Numbered from the stretch's first letter, positions 21,579 through 33,152 are shown. The stretch: DNA of 64,000 nucleotides from Gliomastix tumulicola (GCA_001599755.1 BCHX01000001.1:2976001-3040000); one strand, 5' to 3'. Program-made: numbers and translations. The notes: generated by a model from the sequence alone, not told the origin.

Positions 21579-22951
21579 TTAGCCCATGAGGGTGAAGATA
21601 GGCAACCTGTACTCTGCAGGGGAAATATGCAATTAGCTCTCAGTTCATGGGCAGTCGTGATGCGAAGTTACTCACTGTCCAGTGTCCAGTATCTTCTGCG
21701 GACACCGCTCCATTCCCCCTCGCCTGGTTTGGCGAGACCAGATAGATCGACGTCAATCTCGTTCCACTCGACATCCAAGCCGGCCTCCTCACCGTGCAAC
21801 TCGACGACCTTGGTGTACACGTCATAGCATACCCTTCTATCCGCCCCCAGCCCATTGAAGAAGCTGAAGCGGCCCCCCTCGTCCAGCAAGGCGAGCACGT
21901 ACTCGGTGAAGAAGTTGCGGAGCTCCGAGTAGTCCTCAGCGAAGGTGTCGAAGTAGATAGCATCGTACGTCTCGCCAGCCTCGACGAGCTTCGGTACGAC
22001 GTCCTGCCACCGCCCGGCGTGGACCTTGAACGCACCCTCCTCGGGGGCACTCTTCTCCCACTCGGCGCTGAAGCTCGTGGCGCCCTTGGCGATGTTCTCG
22101 AGAACGGCAGGGTGCGCCTCGATGATGTGGTGGCGCGCGGGCCGCAGCTTGGCGAACTCGCCGTCGATGATGCCCATGCCGAAGCCGATGTTGAGGATGC
22201 GCTTTCCCGAGGCGCCGTCCGGGATCAGCGCGGCGACGGAGCGCTGCATGATGTCCGTCTCCCAGGCCATCATGACGCCGTTGTCGTCGTCGTCGACGAG
22301 CTTGCCTTCGTCGAACGTGAGCTTCGAGTTGAGGTAGGCCTCGCTGGTGACGGGCTTCTCGTCGGCTTCCGGGGGCACGAATGCTTGGTTCTCGGCTCCG
22401 TTCTGTCCAGCGGTCTCTGCTGAGGGCGCCTCCTCCATTTGTTCGTCACCGTCGACCTCGGCTTCGACATCACCCTGCTCCGAGCCTGAAGAGAGCTCCT
22501 CGTAGCCGTTCATAATGGTGAAGAGCAGCTCCGCTCGGACGCCAGCGTCCACACACATCTGATAGAGCGCCGTCCGTCCCAGCCTCCATGCGACGCAGCC
22601 AGGCGTCTCATTGTTGCTGTCGACATCGTTCCAGATAGCCCCCGAGAAGAAGAGCTCCTGCATGGCCTCGCGGGCCTCCTCCACCACGCCATCTTCCTCC
22701 TCGTCCTCGTCCTCGTCTCCCTCTCCTCCTCCCTCGCCCCCCTGCTTCTCAGCGGCACCGCAGGCGCGGATGGCGGCGTGGAGGGGCGTCTCGCCGGTCT
22801 TGGGGTCCTGGGTGTTTGCGCTGCCGGGCGCGTCGAGGATCTTCTTGAGCTCGGGGACGTCGTGGGCCCAGGCGTGGTAGAGGACGTTGCGGGTTTCGTC
22901 CGGGCAGTCTGGGGAGATGCGCGCGGGCATGGAGTCGTCGATGGACGCCAT
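21579..22951 (-). CDS. RMT2: Protein arginine N-methyltransferase 2 (ribosomal protein uL11-type, delta-N)
   Basis: Fungal-type arginine methyltransferase that in yeast modifies the delta nitrogen of an Arg in ribosomal protein L12. CDS = complement(21579..21613, 21676..22951), 436 residues. The ankyrin-like N-terminal part spans about 40-135 (DPKTGETPLHAAIRACG...SNNETPGCVAWRLGR). Acidic low-complexity insertions follow the first ankyrin stretch and again near 155-180. The SAM-binding motif is ILNIGFGMGIID at 252-263, followed by HHIIEAHPAVL and YDAIYFDTFAEDY. A 62-bp intron near the end is needed: without it the protein stops at YWTLDSE, whereas splicing restores YWTLDKYRLPIFTLMG. The start at 22951 has GCC-ATG-G context; an in-frame ATG at 23011 would add 20 residues. 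Confidence 0.92.
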
Positions 22952-23126
22952 GGCTGCGGGTGTTTGCTGGTATTTTCGTTTGGAGGGGTGGCTTGGATGT
23001 TTTGACGGCACCGCATTCTGTAATAATTAAGCTGCCGGAAGTTTTCTGCATGTGAGGAGCTGTTGACCTTGGGGCTCAACCAGTATTCATATGCAACTAT
23101 AACGGCCGGATCGTCACATTACACCC

Positions 23127-23224
23127 GGTGAGGTGGCCGAGTTGGTTATGGCGTCAGGTTAAGGATACCTTAGCATTCATTCCTGATGGGGCAACCCGCG
23201 CGAGTTCGAGTCTCGTCCTCATCA
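23127..23224 (+). tRNA. tRNA-Leu(AAG), with intron (copy 1)
   Basis: Class II tRNA with a full cloverleaf. The acceptor stem is GGTGAGG/CCTCATC (one G-T pair), the D-stem GCC/GGC, and the anticodon stem TCAGG/CCTGA with loop TTAAGG+T, giving anticodon AAG. A 16-bp intron (ATACCTTAGCATTCAT) follows position 37, and its CCTT can pair with AAGG of the anticodon loop. The variable arm is GGG-GCAA-CCC, the T-arm GCGAG-TTCGAGT-CTCGT, the discriminator A. A T-run ending transcription by Pol III begins at about 23226. No CCA is encoded, as expected in eukaryotes. Confidence 0.95.
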
Positions 23225-23951
23225 TCTTTTTGCGTTTTTTTTTATCCCCAGCCTTGATTCCACATGAGTCTTTCTTATCAGAGAGGCGTTCTTTTTGCTG
23301 CTTGATGTATCGGTATATCTAACCCCGCCTCCCCGCTATGACTTCACTAGCGATTGCGAGCTACCCTGGAAGAACTGGTGTGCTGCTCTCAGTATAGCTC
23401 AATATGACCCTAGTTCCTCAATCACCCTCACTACTCAGTAGTAGACGAGCTGTCGGAGCATCTGACGATCTCTCCAGCAGCGCGATACGAGATTGTTGGA
23501 GACAGAAACTAGCGATTGGCCGCCTCCAGTCAGTTACAGAATGGAAGCACGTGGTGAGCTTGACAGAGACCCGACTGAAAATGATGCAGCCGCTTTACGC
23601 CTTAAGGCTAGTCAGGTGGGGGTTGCCCAATTGCGGCATTTCATTGGCTCGGCCAATCCACTCATCCCTGCTGTAACCCTTGCAATAGCAGCCTCGGGCG
23701 CCCCACTTCTGTCACTACGGCAGGGAGGCTTGTGCTTGGGAAGCTTCTGCTGGTCGAGACTAGCCTTCGTGGAACTCTGCTCTGGAAAACCTCCTCTCCT
23801 CTCGCCTGGCTGGACCGATTCGAGGGCAAATTGTGCAGCATTACCTGCCCGAGCTCCAGTGCTTTGCTTACCGATTGACACTCGCTTGCTGTCTGAAAAC
23901 CCCCATCACCCGGCCCTCTGAGTCTGTCGCAGACTCCCCCCGTCGCCCACC
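23225..23951. other. Intergenic: tRNA terminator and VTC4 promoter
   Basis: Starts with T-rich Pol III terminator sequence (about 23226-23242). The rest is VTC4 promoter/5'UTR with no recognised element; short open frames here look non-coding. Confidence 0.4.
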
Positions 23952-26475
23952 ATGAAGTTCGGCGAGCAGCTCCGCTCGAGCATCATGCGCGAGTACCAAT
24001 GGTACTACATCGACTACGCCGACCTCAAATCCGACCTCAAGAATGCCACGGGGCCCCTCGTCATCGGCGCGGGCTCCTCCTCCGCCCGCCACGTCTGGAC
24101 CGAGGAGGACGAGCGCCGGTTCGTCGGCAAGCTCGAGGACGAGCTCGACAAGGTGCACACCAAGCAGCAGCTCAAGGCCCTGGAGATCACGCGGCGCATC
24201 GCCGTGAGCGAGCGCGAGGTCAAGGAGGTCGTCCACCGCCTGGACGAGCGCGGCCCGCGGGAGGAAGGCCCAGCCGAGGAGGAGTTCATCCTGCTGGAGG
24301 AGGACCTCAACGACCTCATCGCCGATGTGCACGACCTGTCCAAGTTCGTCCAGCTGAACTATACGGGCTTCTACAAGATCATCAAGAAGCACGATGTGGG
24401 TTTTTTTTCTCTTTTCTTTCCCTTTCGCTTCCTGTTATGATGGGCAGACGCAAGGAATGAAAGGGGGCTAACAAAAATTGGGCACACAGAAACTGACCGG
24501 CTGGCACCTGAGACCTGCATTCGAGACACGATTGAAGGCGAAGCCGTTCTACAAGGAGAACTACGATGCGTCCGTCATCAAGCTGTCGAAGCTGTACGAC
24601 CTGGTCCGGACGCGCGGAAACCCCGTCAAGGGAGACAGCGCTGCCGGCGGCGGCCAGGCCAACTTCATCCGCCAGACGACCAAGTACTGGGTGCACCCGG
24701 ACAACGTGACGGAGCTCAAGCTCATCATCCTCAAGCACCTGCCGGTGCTGGTCTTCAACGCCAGCAAGGAGTTCGAGGCCCAGGACTCGGCCATCACGTC
24801 CATCTACTACGACAACCCGGACACGTGGGACCTGTACGAGGGCCGTCTGAAGAAGACGGAGGGCGCCGAGGCCATCCGTCTCCGATGGTACGGCGGCATG
24901 CAGACCGAGACCATCTTTGTTGAGCGCAAGACGCATCGTGAGGACTGGACGGGCGAAAAGTCGGTCAAGGCCCGCTTTGCCATGAAGGAGAAGATGGTCA
25001 ACTCGTACATGAAGGGCGAGCTTCTCCCTCCGGCTATCTTTGAGAAGGCCCGGAAGGAAGGCAAGAAGTCGGAAAAGGCCATCGCCGAGGACGAGAGACT
25101 CGCGTCGGAGATCCAGTACTCTGTGCTGAAGAAGGGATACAGGCCCGTCTGCCGCTCGTTCTACAACCGCACGGCATTCCAGCTTCCGGCCGATGCCCGT
25201 GTCCGTATCTCGCTGGATACGGAGCTGACCATGGTGAGGGAGGACAACCTCGATGGCCGTAAGCGGTCCGGTGACAACTGGCGGCGTATGGATATTGGTG
25301 TCGACTTCCCGTTCTCTCAGCTCCCGCCCGACGATGTTGTCCGCTTCCCCTATGCTGTGCTTGAGGTCAAGCTGCAGACGCAGGCTGGACAGGAGCCGCC
25401 GGAGTGGGTGCGACAGTTGATCTCGTCGCATCTCGTTGAGGCGGTGCCCAAGTTCTCCAAGTTCATCCACGGGACAGCATGCCTGTTCCCCGACCGGATC
25501 AATCTGCTGCCTTTTTGGATGCCGCAGATGGACGTGGACATCCGGAAGCCCGTCACTCACGACTTTGGTATCCGACGCACGGGGCTGTCTGGAACGGCGA
25601 CGACTTCGGACGACGATGAGGACGACCTGGACTCGGATGACGACGAGCCTATTGAAGGCCCGGCTGCTGCGGGTGCTGCCGCCGGACCCAGTTCCAGACC
25701 AGGGCAGAGCAACGGGCACAGGCACCGTGCTCATGACGCCGAGGGCCAGACGGTCGAGGGGCCCTCGCGGAACGAGGATTACCCCATCTACGACTCGGAT
25801 GACGAGTACGACGAGAACTACGAGTTGGAGGAGGCTCGCCGGGTAGGCGGATGGCACTACTACTCGACTGTCATCGCTGCGAAGAGCCGTGCTCTGGGCC
25901 GGGGCACTCTGGAGGCACTCAAGTTCATCGCGCCGGTGCCGCGTGCGACGCAGGTCGACCGCAGCGCGCGGCAGGAGATGCTGTTCGGCGACGGGCCGGT
26001 CCATACCAGGAAGTTCCTGGCGCCGCCGGGGAAGAAGATCTACGTGCCGGTGCGCGTCGAGCCCAAGGTGTACTTTGCGGCGGAGCGCACGTTTCTGGGA
26101 TGGGTAAGCAAGCAGAAGCAGCGCAAAGATGCAGCGCAAGACGCAGCCTCTTCTATTCTAGGATTATCGCTGACCACGTCAATTCTTTTCTAGCTCGAGT
26201 ACTCGATCTACATCGGCACCATCGCCGTGACACTGCTCAACTTCGGCAGCCACCCGACTCGCACGTCCTTCTGGATCGCCAGCCTATTCACGCTGCTGGC
26301 CCTCCTAAGCCTGCTATACTCGGTGACCATCTACCTGTACCGCAGCCGCTGGATCCGCAACCGTAAGGCGGCCAAGTTCTACGACCGCTGGGGCCCGAGC
26401 GTGCTCTGCATTTCTCTGTTTGTCGCCGTCGCTCTGAATTTCGGGTTCGAGGGGCGCGAGAGGGAGTTTTGGTAG
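23952..26475 (+). CDS. VTC4: Vacuolar transporter chaperone 4, polyphosphate polymerase
   Basis: Catalytic subunit of the VTC complex, which makes polyphosphate from ATP and feeds it into the vacuole. CDS = 23952..24395, 24490..26103, 26194..26475 (introns 94 and 90 bp), 779 residues. The SPX domain (1-150) starts MKFGEQLRSSIMREYQWYYIDY, the VTC4-type start, unlike VTC2/3. It contains the inositol-pyrophosphate-sensing lysines in the region ending FYKIIKKHD. The tunnel (TTM) domain at about 190-520 shows TKYWVHPDNVTELKL, IRLRWYGG, FVERKTHREDW and YAVLEVKL, all matching catalytic strands. An acidic linker of about 80 residues follows (SDDDEDDLDSDDDE ... YDSDDEYDENYELEE). The C-terminus is a three-helix DUF202 membrane domain. 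Splicing between the second and third exons joins GW to LEYSIYIGT. Confidence 0.95.
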
Positions 26476-26811
26476 CGGAGGAGGGGAGAATGTACGCATA
26501 GTGTTTTTGGATAGTGATGGTCCTAGTGATGGTGCGTTGGGTTTCAATTGATACTGGATACTGTACACGGGAGCCTTTGTCTTTACCGTACTACTAGTTG
26601 ACTGTAGAAGGAAGCTGAGACTCGTTCGTGAGCGTATTTCTCACAGTGAAGAAATAGGAGCAGTGGTTAGTTAAGTGGTTATCCATGTTATTACCCCTGA
26701 ATCCCATCATTTGACTTCGGCACTACTAGAAGCTATAAGCAAGCTATAAGCAAGCTATAAGCTGACGATGATCATGGAGTGTAAAACGGCCGTTTGCTCC
26801 CCCCTGAATAA
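26476..26811. promoter_or_regulatory. Spacer between VTC4 and the cystathionine gamma-synthase-like gene
   Basis: 336 bp holding the VTC4 3'UTR and the promoter of the downstream gene on the same strand. The notable element is a 3 x 11-bp repeat at 26731-26763. Confidence 0.55.
26731..26763. repeat. Tandem repeat, 3 x AGCTATAAGCA
   Basis: Three 11-bp copies (the last ends in T instead of A), 49-81 bp upstream of the next ATG. Each copy contains CTATAAG, a TATA-like core. Confidence 0.9.
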
Positions 26812-28617
26812 ATGGCGGCGGCGTCCGACTACTCCGTTTCCCCTCCTCCTCCTCCTCCTCCTCCCTCCCCTCCATCAGATCTCATGCAACACAGAGAGTC
26901 AACTGGAGCAAGCAGACACCCCAAGCCCATCATGGTCATCCTCAAGACGCAGTCCGAGTTCGGCCACGCGCCGCCCCCGCAGACGCCCTACAGCATCATC
27001 TCCAACCTGCCTGGCTGGGACCTCACGACGCGGCTCCGCGACGGCGACACGGCGCCGCTGGCGAGGCTCGTGCACATCTACCCGCGCTTCGCGCCGACGC
27101 AGTTCTCGCGGCAGCTCGGCGACGAGGTCATGCGGGTGCTCGGGCTCGAGGGGACAGGGAAAGGCGTCTTTTTGTACCTGAACCCGGAGATGTGGCCGTA
27201 CACGCGGCGGCACGCGACGTGCAGTCACCGCGGGGAGAATGCGGTTGGTGAGGGCGATCTGCAGGTGCGGTGCGTGGATGTCGGCGGGCATCGGGTGTAT
27301 GCCGTGCTGTACGAGACGCGGCAGACGCCCGGGGTGATGCTCTCGTGGGGGAACCCGGGGCTCGGGGTGTCGATCCGGGGCGCGGAGATGCTGCTGCGGG
27401 ACGTGGACGCCATCACCGAGGTGAAGATGGACGGTGACAACGATACCCTCCCGCCGCCGACCTGGACGCCCGAGACGGAGGCTCACCGCGGGCTGAAGGA
27501 GCGCATCGTCGAGCTGCTGCGGCGTGCGCCCCGCGATGACAAGGCCACGAAGCGGCTCCGTCCCGCGAGCGACGTCTTCCTCTACCCGACGGGCATGGGC
27601 GCCGTCTTCCACACCAGCAACACGCTGCTCGCCCACCGCCCGGGCGCCGTCGTCGTCGCGGGCGTCGTCTTCCACAACACGTACCACCACCTTCTCGAGG
27701 AGGTGGCCCAGGGGTGGAAGCACGCGGGCACGGTCGACGGGAAGGGCCTCGACGAGCTGGAGGCGTGGCTGGACGGCGAGGCGGACGCGGAGAGGAGACA
27801 CGTGAGCTACCTCCTCGTCGAGTTCCCCGGCAACCCGACGCTCGCGTCCGCGGATCTGCCGCGCCTGAAGCGGCTGTCCGAGAAGCACGGCTTCGTCCTC
27901 GTCGTCGACGACACCGTCAGCGGCTTCGCCAACGTCGACGTGCTGTCCCTCTGCGACGTGCTGCTGACCTCGCTGACCAAGTCCTTCAGCGGCCTCGCCG
28001 ACGTCATGGGCGGCAGCATCGTCCTCAACCCGCTGTCGGCGCACTATCCCGCCCTGTCGGCCCTGTGGGCGTCCCGCCACCGCAACGAGTTCTTCGCGTC
28101 CGACGCCGAGGTCCTCCTGTCCAACTCGCGGGCCTTCCTCCCGCGCACGCAGATCCTGAACCGAAACGCCCAGGCCGTCGCCGACTTCCTGCATGCGCAG
28201 GCGACCGACCCGTCCTCGCCAGTGTCCCGCGTGCTCTACCCGTCGCTGCTGGATGACAAGCCGCTCTACGACGCGCGCAAGACGGTGTCGACGGACGAGC
28301 TGCCCGAGCCGGGTTACGGCTGCTTGTTGTCTGTTGACTTTGACTCGGCGGACTCGGCGCGGCTGTTCTACGACAGTTGCGGCTTCTATCCGAGTCCCCA
28401 TCTGGGCGGGCACGTCACGCTCATGTTCGCCTACAATATGTTCGTGTTTGGCAAGACGCCCGAGGAGCGGGAGTACTTCCGGGGGCTGGGCGTCAAGGAG
28501 GAGAGCATACGCATCTCGGTCGGGCTCGAGGACGTCGAGGACTTGATCGATACCCTCCAGGATGCGCTCAGAGCTGTCAAGGAAGGGAGGCAGACGGGCA
28601 AGGCGGCGGACGCCTGA
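26812..28617 (+). CDS. Cystathionine gamma-synthase-like PLP enzyme (STR2/YML082W type)
   Basis: Cys/Met-metabolism PLP-dependent enzyme, probably making cystathionine from cysteine and an activated homoserine in transsulfuration (cytosolic). Single exon, 601 residues. The N-terminal ~250 residues precede the PLP fold and lack bacterial MetB similarity, as in fungal STR2-type proteins. The PLP fold shows FLYPTGMGAVFHT (255-267), the cofactor Asp in VLVVDDTVSGFANVD (366/367), and the Schiff-base Lys390 in LTSLTKSFSGLADVMGGS. The C-terminal domain is GYGCLLSVDF to GLEDVEDLIDTL. The N-terminus has a poly-Pro run (residues 11-18). ATG codons at residues 25 and 41 are alternative starts. Substrate choice (O-acetyl- or O-succinylhomoserine) cannot be read from the sequence. 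Confidence 0.8.
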   Translation: MAAASDYSVSPPPPPPPPSPPSDLMQHRESTGASRHPKPIMVILKTQSEFGHAPPPQTPYSIISNLPGWDLTTRLRDGDTAPLARLVHIYPRFAPTQFSRQLGDEVMRVLGLEGTGKGVFLYLNPEMWPYTRRHATCSHRGENAVGEGDLQVRCVDVGGHRVYAVLYETRQTPGVMLSWGNPGLGVSIRGAEMLLRDVDAITEVKMDGDNDTLPPPTWTPETEAHRGLKERIVELLRRAPRDDKATKRLRPASDVFLYPTGMGAVFHTSNTLLAHRPGAVVVAGVVFHNTYHHLLEEVAQGWKHAGTVDGKGLDELEAWLDGEADAERRHVSYLLVEFPGNPTLASADLPRLKRLSEKHGFVLVVDDTVSGFANVDVLSLCDVLLTSLTKSFSGLADVMGGSIVLNPLSAHYPALSALWASRHRNEFFASDAEVLLSNSRAFLPRTQILNRNAQAVADFLHAQATDPSSPVSRVLYPSLLDDKPLYDARKTVSTDELPEPGYGCLLSVDFDSADSARLFYDSCGFYPSPHLGGHVTLMFAYNMFVFGKTPEEREYFRGLGVKEESIRISVGLEDVEDLIDTLQDALRAVKEGRQTGKAADA

Positions 28618-28832
28618 GAAGAGCACAGTGTATATCAATGCTTGTTTGATGCTAAGTGTGTTCCAGATGAATCGAGAGAGGTTCGTCCAGTGTACGACGT
28701 ATGTAATAATCAACGCCTACTCCCATACCGAGGCCCTAGTTCTTCTTCTTCTTCCATCATCACGTGTCTCATGTCGTCCATACATTGCAATTGGTCTTCT
28801 CATGCCAGTCTTCATTAATCTGTATGTTTCCC

Positions 28833-31800
28833 TCACACCACCGCCGTGACTCGTCGGACCGTTCTCCTCGCGCCGTCACCGGCAATCATGATGGCATTCT
28901 CTGCCTCCAGCGCCCGCATCGCCTCGTTGAAGTCGGCCTGCTCGACAGGGACGCTCGCACCCTCGCTCAACCGCCTGGCAACCTCGCCCCAGCGGACAGA
29001 GTTGCCGCCCGCCGTCATCTCGTCCAGCAGCTTGACCAGGGCGTCCTTGATCTCCGCCTGCCGCTTGCGGTCCGCAGAGCTGGTGCCCTCGGTCAGGAGG
29101 CTCATGTCGATGCGGCCCTGGGAGTCGGTGGCTGCCGCCTTGAGCGCCGACTGGATGAGTCTGTAGGCCTCGCGGACGTCGTCCTTGGTCACGGTCGTCG
29201 AAAGACGCATCTTGGCGTGGGCTTCGGAGAGACGGATCATGCTCTCGAGCTGACGGGTCGTGGCCGTGATGCGCGTTTCTGCCGCGCGGACGTCCTGCCC
29301 TAGGGATCGCATGGCCACGTAGTTGTCCACGAGCTCCTGCGCCGCTTCCTGGGAAATGACGGGCTGGATGTTGGACCGGGCATACGAGATGTACATTGTG
29401 AGGAACTCGACTGGCAGCACGTCGTTGCTCGTTGCCGCCGACTCGGGCTTATCCTCCAGATAGAGCGACAGCAGATGCTTGGCAAGCCGCTTGTCCGCCT
29501 TCTCGTCAACGTGGTCAAGGATGAGATAGATCAGGTCGAAACGAGACAGCAGCGTCGGGGGCAGATCGATGTTCTGCGGCACGGACATGTCGGGGTTGTA
29601 TCGACTGCCAATCGGGTTCGCCGAGGCCAGGATGCTCGTGCGGGCGTTGAGCGTCGTGATGATGCCCGCCTTGGCGACAGACACAGTCTGCTGCTCCATG
29701 ACTTCGTGCAGGACGGATCGCGTGGCGTCGGACATCTTGTCAAACTCGTCGATGCAGCAGACACCGCCATCGGACAAGACAAGGGCACCAGATTCAAGCA
29801 CGAGCTGCCTCGTCTCGGGATCTCGTGTCACGTATGCTGTGAGACCGACTGCAGACGAGCCCTTGCCACTCGTGTACACGCCTCGGGGAGCGATTCTGTG
29901 GACATAGGATAGAATTTGCGACTTGGACGTAGACGGGTCGCCGCAGAGCAGGACATTGATATCCCCTCTGTACTTGGGGCTGCCGCCCTTCTGAAACGTC
30001 TTGTTGGTACCGCCAAAGAGCTGCAGGAGGATACCCTTCTTCACATCCTCCATCTCGTAGACAGATGGGGCAAGTGACCGAGCCAAGAGCTCGTAAATGT
30101 CTGATCGGGCGGCTGTGTCGCGGATCTTCTCCTCTTCCTCGGCTGTGATGACTCGAGTTTCCTCGGGCGCGTTAGCACCCCGCTGCTCCTCCTCACCATC
30201 AACCAAGAGGGTGTTCTGGTCCTGGCCCATTCGCTTCTTGTCGACTTTCTGGACATGGCACATGTCCACGTACGTCTTGTGAACGCTCTTGAGCGCCCTC
30301 TGGCGAGGGTTCACCCGCACAGGATTCACCCGGAAGACACCGGTAATCTGGATGCGATCACCTGCTTTGCAGAAGTCCACCAGGTCATTGTAGCAGACGA
30401 CGGAAACAGAGTGAGGCGTCTGGCCGGCCGGGACGGCATCAGGTGTCTCCTGAAGCTTGATCACCTGCTTATCCTCGAAGTGGCATCTGTTGTGAACAAT
30501 TTGCATCGAGTTCTTGGACTGGCAGATCTGGCGAGGACACTCGGAAGGTTCTCGGATCCTGCCTCGCTCCAAACCAACGGTTGTCGAATGGTTACACACG
30601 TTGCAGCGGAAGAATGCCTCCTTCATGTCGGGAATCACTGGTGTGGTGCGGATGACGAGACCCTTGATGCATACCAGCTTGTCCATATCTGAATGATCTA
30701 TTAGAATATGCTTCAGCAGCGCAAGTTGTAGGGTCGGGATTCTTACCGGAGGGGTTGAGGTCTCTCAGATTCGTAGACTTCTCAAGCCCATAAGGCCGCA
30801 CGAAGTACAGCTGGGCAGCGACCTGGTCCTCCAGAGATTCGACGACCCTTGCCCGGGGTGTCGGCGGCTCCTCAGGTCGATCCGAGCTCGGGAACACGGG
30901 CTCGGAGCTCTGCGGTGTTTGCGACGGCGCCGTCTGTCCAGTCGTGCTCTGGGACGGACGATTCCTCTGATCTTCGGCGTGAGCCGCCTCCATAAGGCAG
31001 TCCTTCAGGGCCTGATCGAGGATGGGGACGATTTCGTGAGGATAGTTTTGAAGCTGGTGCCACATCTTCTTGGTGGGCGGGTATAGGTTCAAGTCGCGAA
31101 TGTCGAGGTAAAGCCTCGTCTCGCCAAGCATGAGCATGCGCTCGATCGTCTCCCAGTGCACCTTCGTATCGGCAAAGGGGGACTCGCGAACCTCCTGTTC
31201 CGTCATGCCATCACCGTACATCCGGTACTTGATCGTAAAGTTGCGCAGAAAGTCTCTGAAGGAATTCAAGCCGTCGCTCAGAGAAATGGTCGTACCCCAC
31301 ACGTAGCCATTATCAACACCGCCCATCACATCTGCTTCGGACGTTGTCGGGTCTCGGTTCGCAAATGTAGCCGTGTCGGATCCGGGCACACCTCCTTCTC
31401 TCACTACCCGGCCTGCCTCGTCTAGAATGACTCGACGAGGTGGTGCCCGAGGGGTGCCAGAGAAGTCAGAGTTGATGTCGCCACGACGGTACGTTGCAGT
31501 ACTGCGGCTGGAGCCGAGAAACAGCCCGCTGCTCTCGCTCCGCAAATCAGACTGTGCTTCCCGGAGAGATCGCCCAGGGCTTGAGCTGGGATCGTAGCGA
31601 ATGGGTGAGGAATCTGTATCAAGTACCATTGTTAGCTCACGACAGGAAACACAAAAGCAACGCAGGCCATTCCATACCTCCAGCCATCCCGCTGGCCCTT
31701 GGCGTCCGGTCGCCATCCCCGACATCCTGGGACTCGGTCATCTGTCGCAAGGGCGAGCTGGGAGCGAGGCCATGTGTGCTCTGAGTGTTGCTCGTCTGCC

Positions 31801-31963
31801 GAAGAGGAGAAGAGACCTCGCCGTTGCCTGATGCCGCAGGCGAGGACTGGTAGAAGAGGGGGCTTGAGGCGGCCATCTCGGCAGGCTGGGCTGCTGGCTG
31901 GCGAGCCGACCGCGGGGTGGCCGACTGCGAGTTGCGCTGCCGGCGCTGCGCTGGAGACGACAT
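28833..31963 (-). CDS. MCM4: DNA replication licensing factor MCM4
   Basis: Subunit of the MCM2-7 replicative helicase, loaded at origins in G1. CDS = complement(28833..30688, 30747..31613, 31678..31963), introns 58 and 64 bp, 1002 residues. The N-terminal ~160 residues are disordered and Ser/Thr-Pro-rich, typical of MCM4 and its kinase targets. The OB/zinc-binding domain has CNVCNHSTTVG...CPRQIC. The AAA+ core has Walker A GDPSTSKSQ, the region YTSGKGSSAVGLTAYV, Walker B CCIDEFDKM, and the arginine finger in LLSRFDLIYLILD. It is MCM4 by the DMDKLVCIKGLVIRTTPVIPD segment and overall alignment. The C-terminus is a winged helix. The gene is divergent from RET3, and the spacer holds a cluster of CGCG-core motifs. 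Confidence 0.96.
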
Positions 31964-32384
31964 TGCGAAACGATGTTCCTAGCCTATGTCCAAGATAGGT
32001 GGTGGTGACGACGATGATGATATTCCAAGACGCAAGTCGCGATGATCACAACGTTTTCATACAATGCGTCAGTCAGGTAGGCAGAGAAGAACGAGGGGGA
32101 GGGGACTTGGAATTTCAGGGGCGCGTAAAAAGGGAAGACGCGTAAAGTGGTTCAAAGCGCGTTTAAGTGGATACGCGCGACAAGGGTCTTAATTGATTGT
32201 CTGGCAGCGGGACCGGCGAAAGTTTACGCCGATTGGAGGCTCAATCCACACCAACTCTACTGATTGATAGCTGTCCAGTCCACTGGCTGGCTTCTGACAG
32301 TTTGGAGGGGTCCTTCTTATCCAATTCCCAATCCCGTGCAGCATCGACACGACACAACGACCACTCGTTTGAACCGATAGCATC
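31964..32384. promoter_or_regulatory. Divergent promoter, MCM4 / RET3, with MCB-like cluster
   Basis: 421 bp between start codons. Within 32121-32179 there are four CGCG-core motifs: GCGCGTAAA (32121), a perfect MluI cell-cycle box ACGCGTAAA (32138), GCGCGTTTA (32157) and ACGCGCG (32173). ACGCGT is the site of MBF-type (Mbp1/Swi6) G1/S regulators in yeasts, which suits an MCM gene. Confidence 0.6.
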
Positions 32385-33152
32385 ATGTCTCCTGGAATGA
32401 CTCTCGTCTCGGTCCAGGCCGTCCTCATTCTCGGCACCGAGGACGGCTCGAGGATATTCACCAAATACTACAGCCCGCCACACACCGCCCCCAACGGTAT
32501 GCGCCCGGGACTCCTGGACGGATGGCGGCTCGCTCTCCGTCGCGACAGACACGTCGCAACCAATGCGCTAACATTTGCGACTCTCTCTAGCCGGCGCCTC
32601 ATCGAGTAACCCGTATTCGGACGTCAAGTCCCAGAAGGCCTTCGAGAAGGGCCTGATCGACAAGACTTCTAAGCAGACTGGGGATATCATCCTGTACGAT
32701 AACCGAATCGTGCTCTATAAGCTCGAGTCGGACGTCATGATCTACGTGGTCGGAAGCGTCGACGAGAACGAAATCCTGCTGTACAACACCATCCTGGCTC
32801 TCAGGGACTCGCTGCACCTCTTATTCAAGTACGTGCCACCTTGCCACCGCGTTGGCGACGCTTTCGACTTTTGGAGGAACGCAGCCATGCTAACCGGGTC
32901 TCTGTGCGCAGGCAATCCGTGGATAAGCGAACAATCATCGAGAACTACGATTTGGTGTCTCTGGCTATTGACGAGGTTGTCGACGACGGCATCATTCTGG
33001 AGACGGACCCTACGATTGTTGTCCAGCGTGTCAGCAAGGCGCCGACGCAGGACGTGCCGCTGGGTCGCATCGACCTGAGCGAGCAGGGTGTCAACAACTT
33101 GGCGCAGCTAGGAAAGTCGAAGATGATGGAATGGATGAGACAAGGACTGTAA
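32385..33152 (+). CDS. RET3: Coatomer subunit zeta
   Basis: Small longin-fold subunit of the COPI coat (Golgi-to-ER and intra-Golgi vesicles). CDS = 32385..32496, 32591..32828, 32912..33152 (introns 94 and 83 bp), 196 residues, as usual. Motifs: SVQAVLILGTEDGSRIFTKYY at the N-terminus, then IILYDNRIVLYKLESDVMIYVVG and ENEILLYNTILALRDSLHLLFK. The conserved VDKRTIIENYDLVSLAIDE and DGIILETDP lead to the C-terminal segment. An ATG five codons in is an alternative start. It is convergent with SUA5 (196 bp between stops). Confidence 0.95.

Noticed and set aside
23128..23322. 64-residue open frame also found in reverse at 35012-35245 with the same peptide
   Set aside because: It is a translation of the two tRNA-Leu copies and their T-rich terminators, not a duplicated protein gene.
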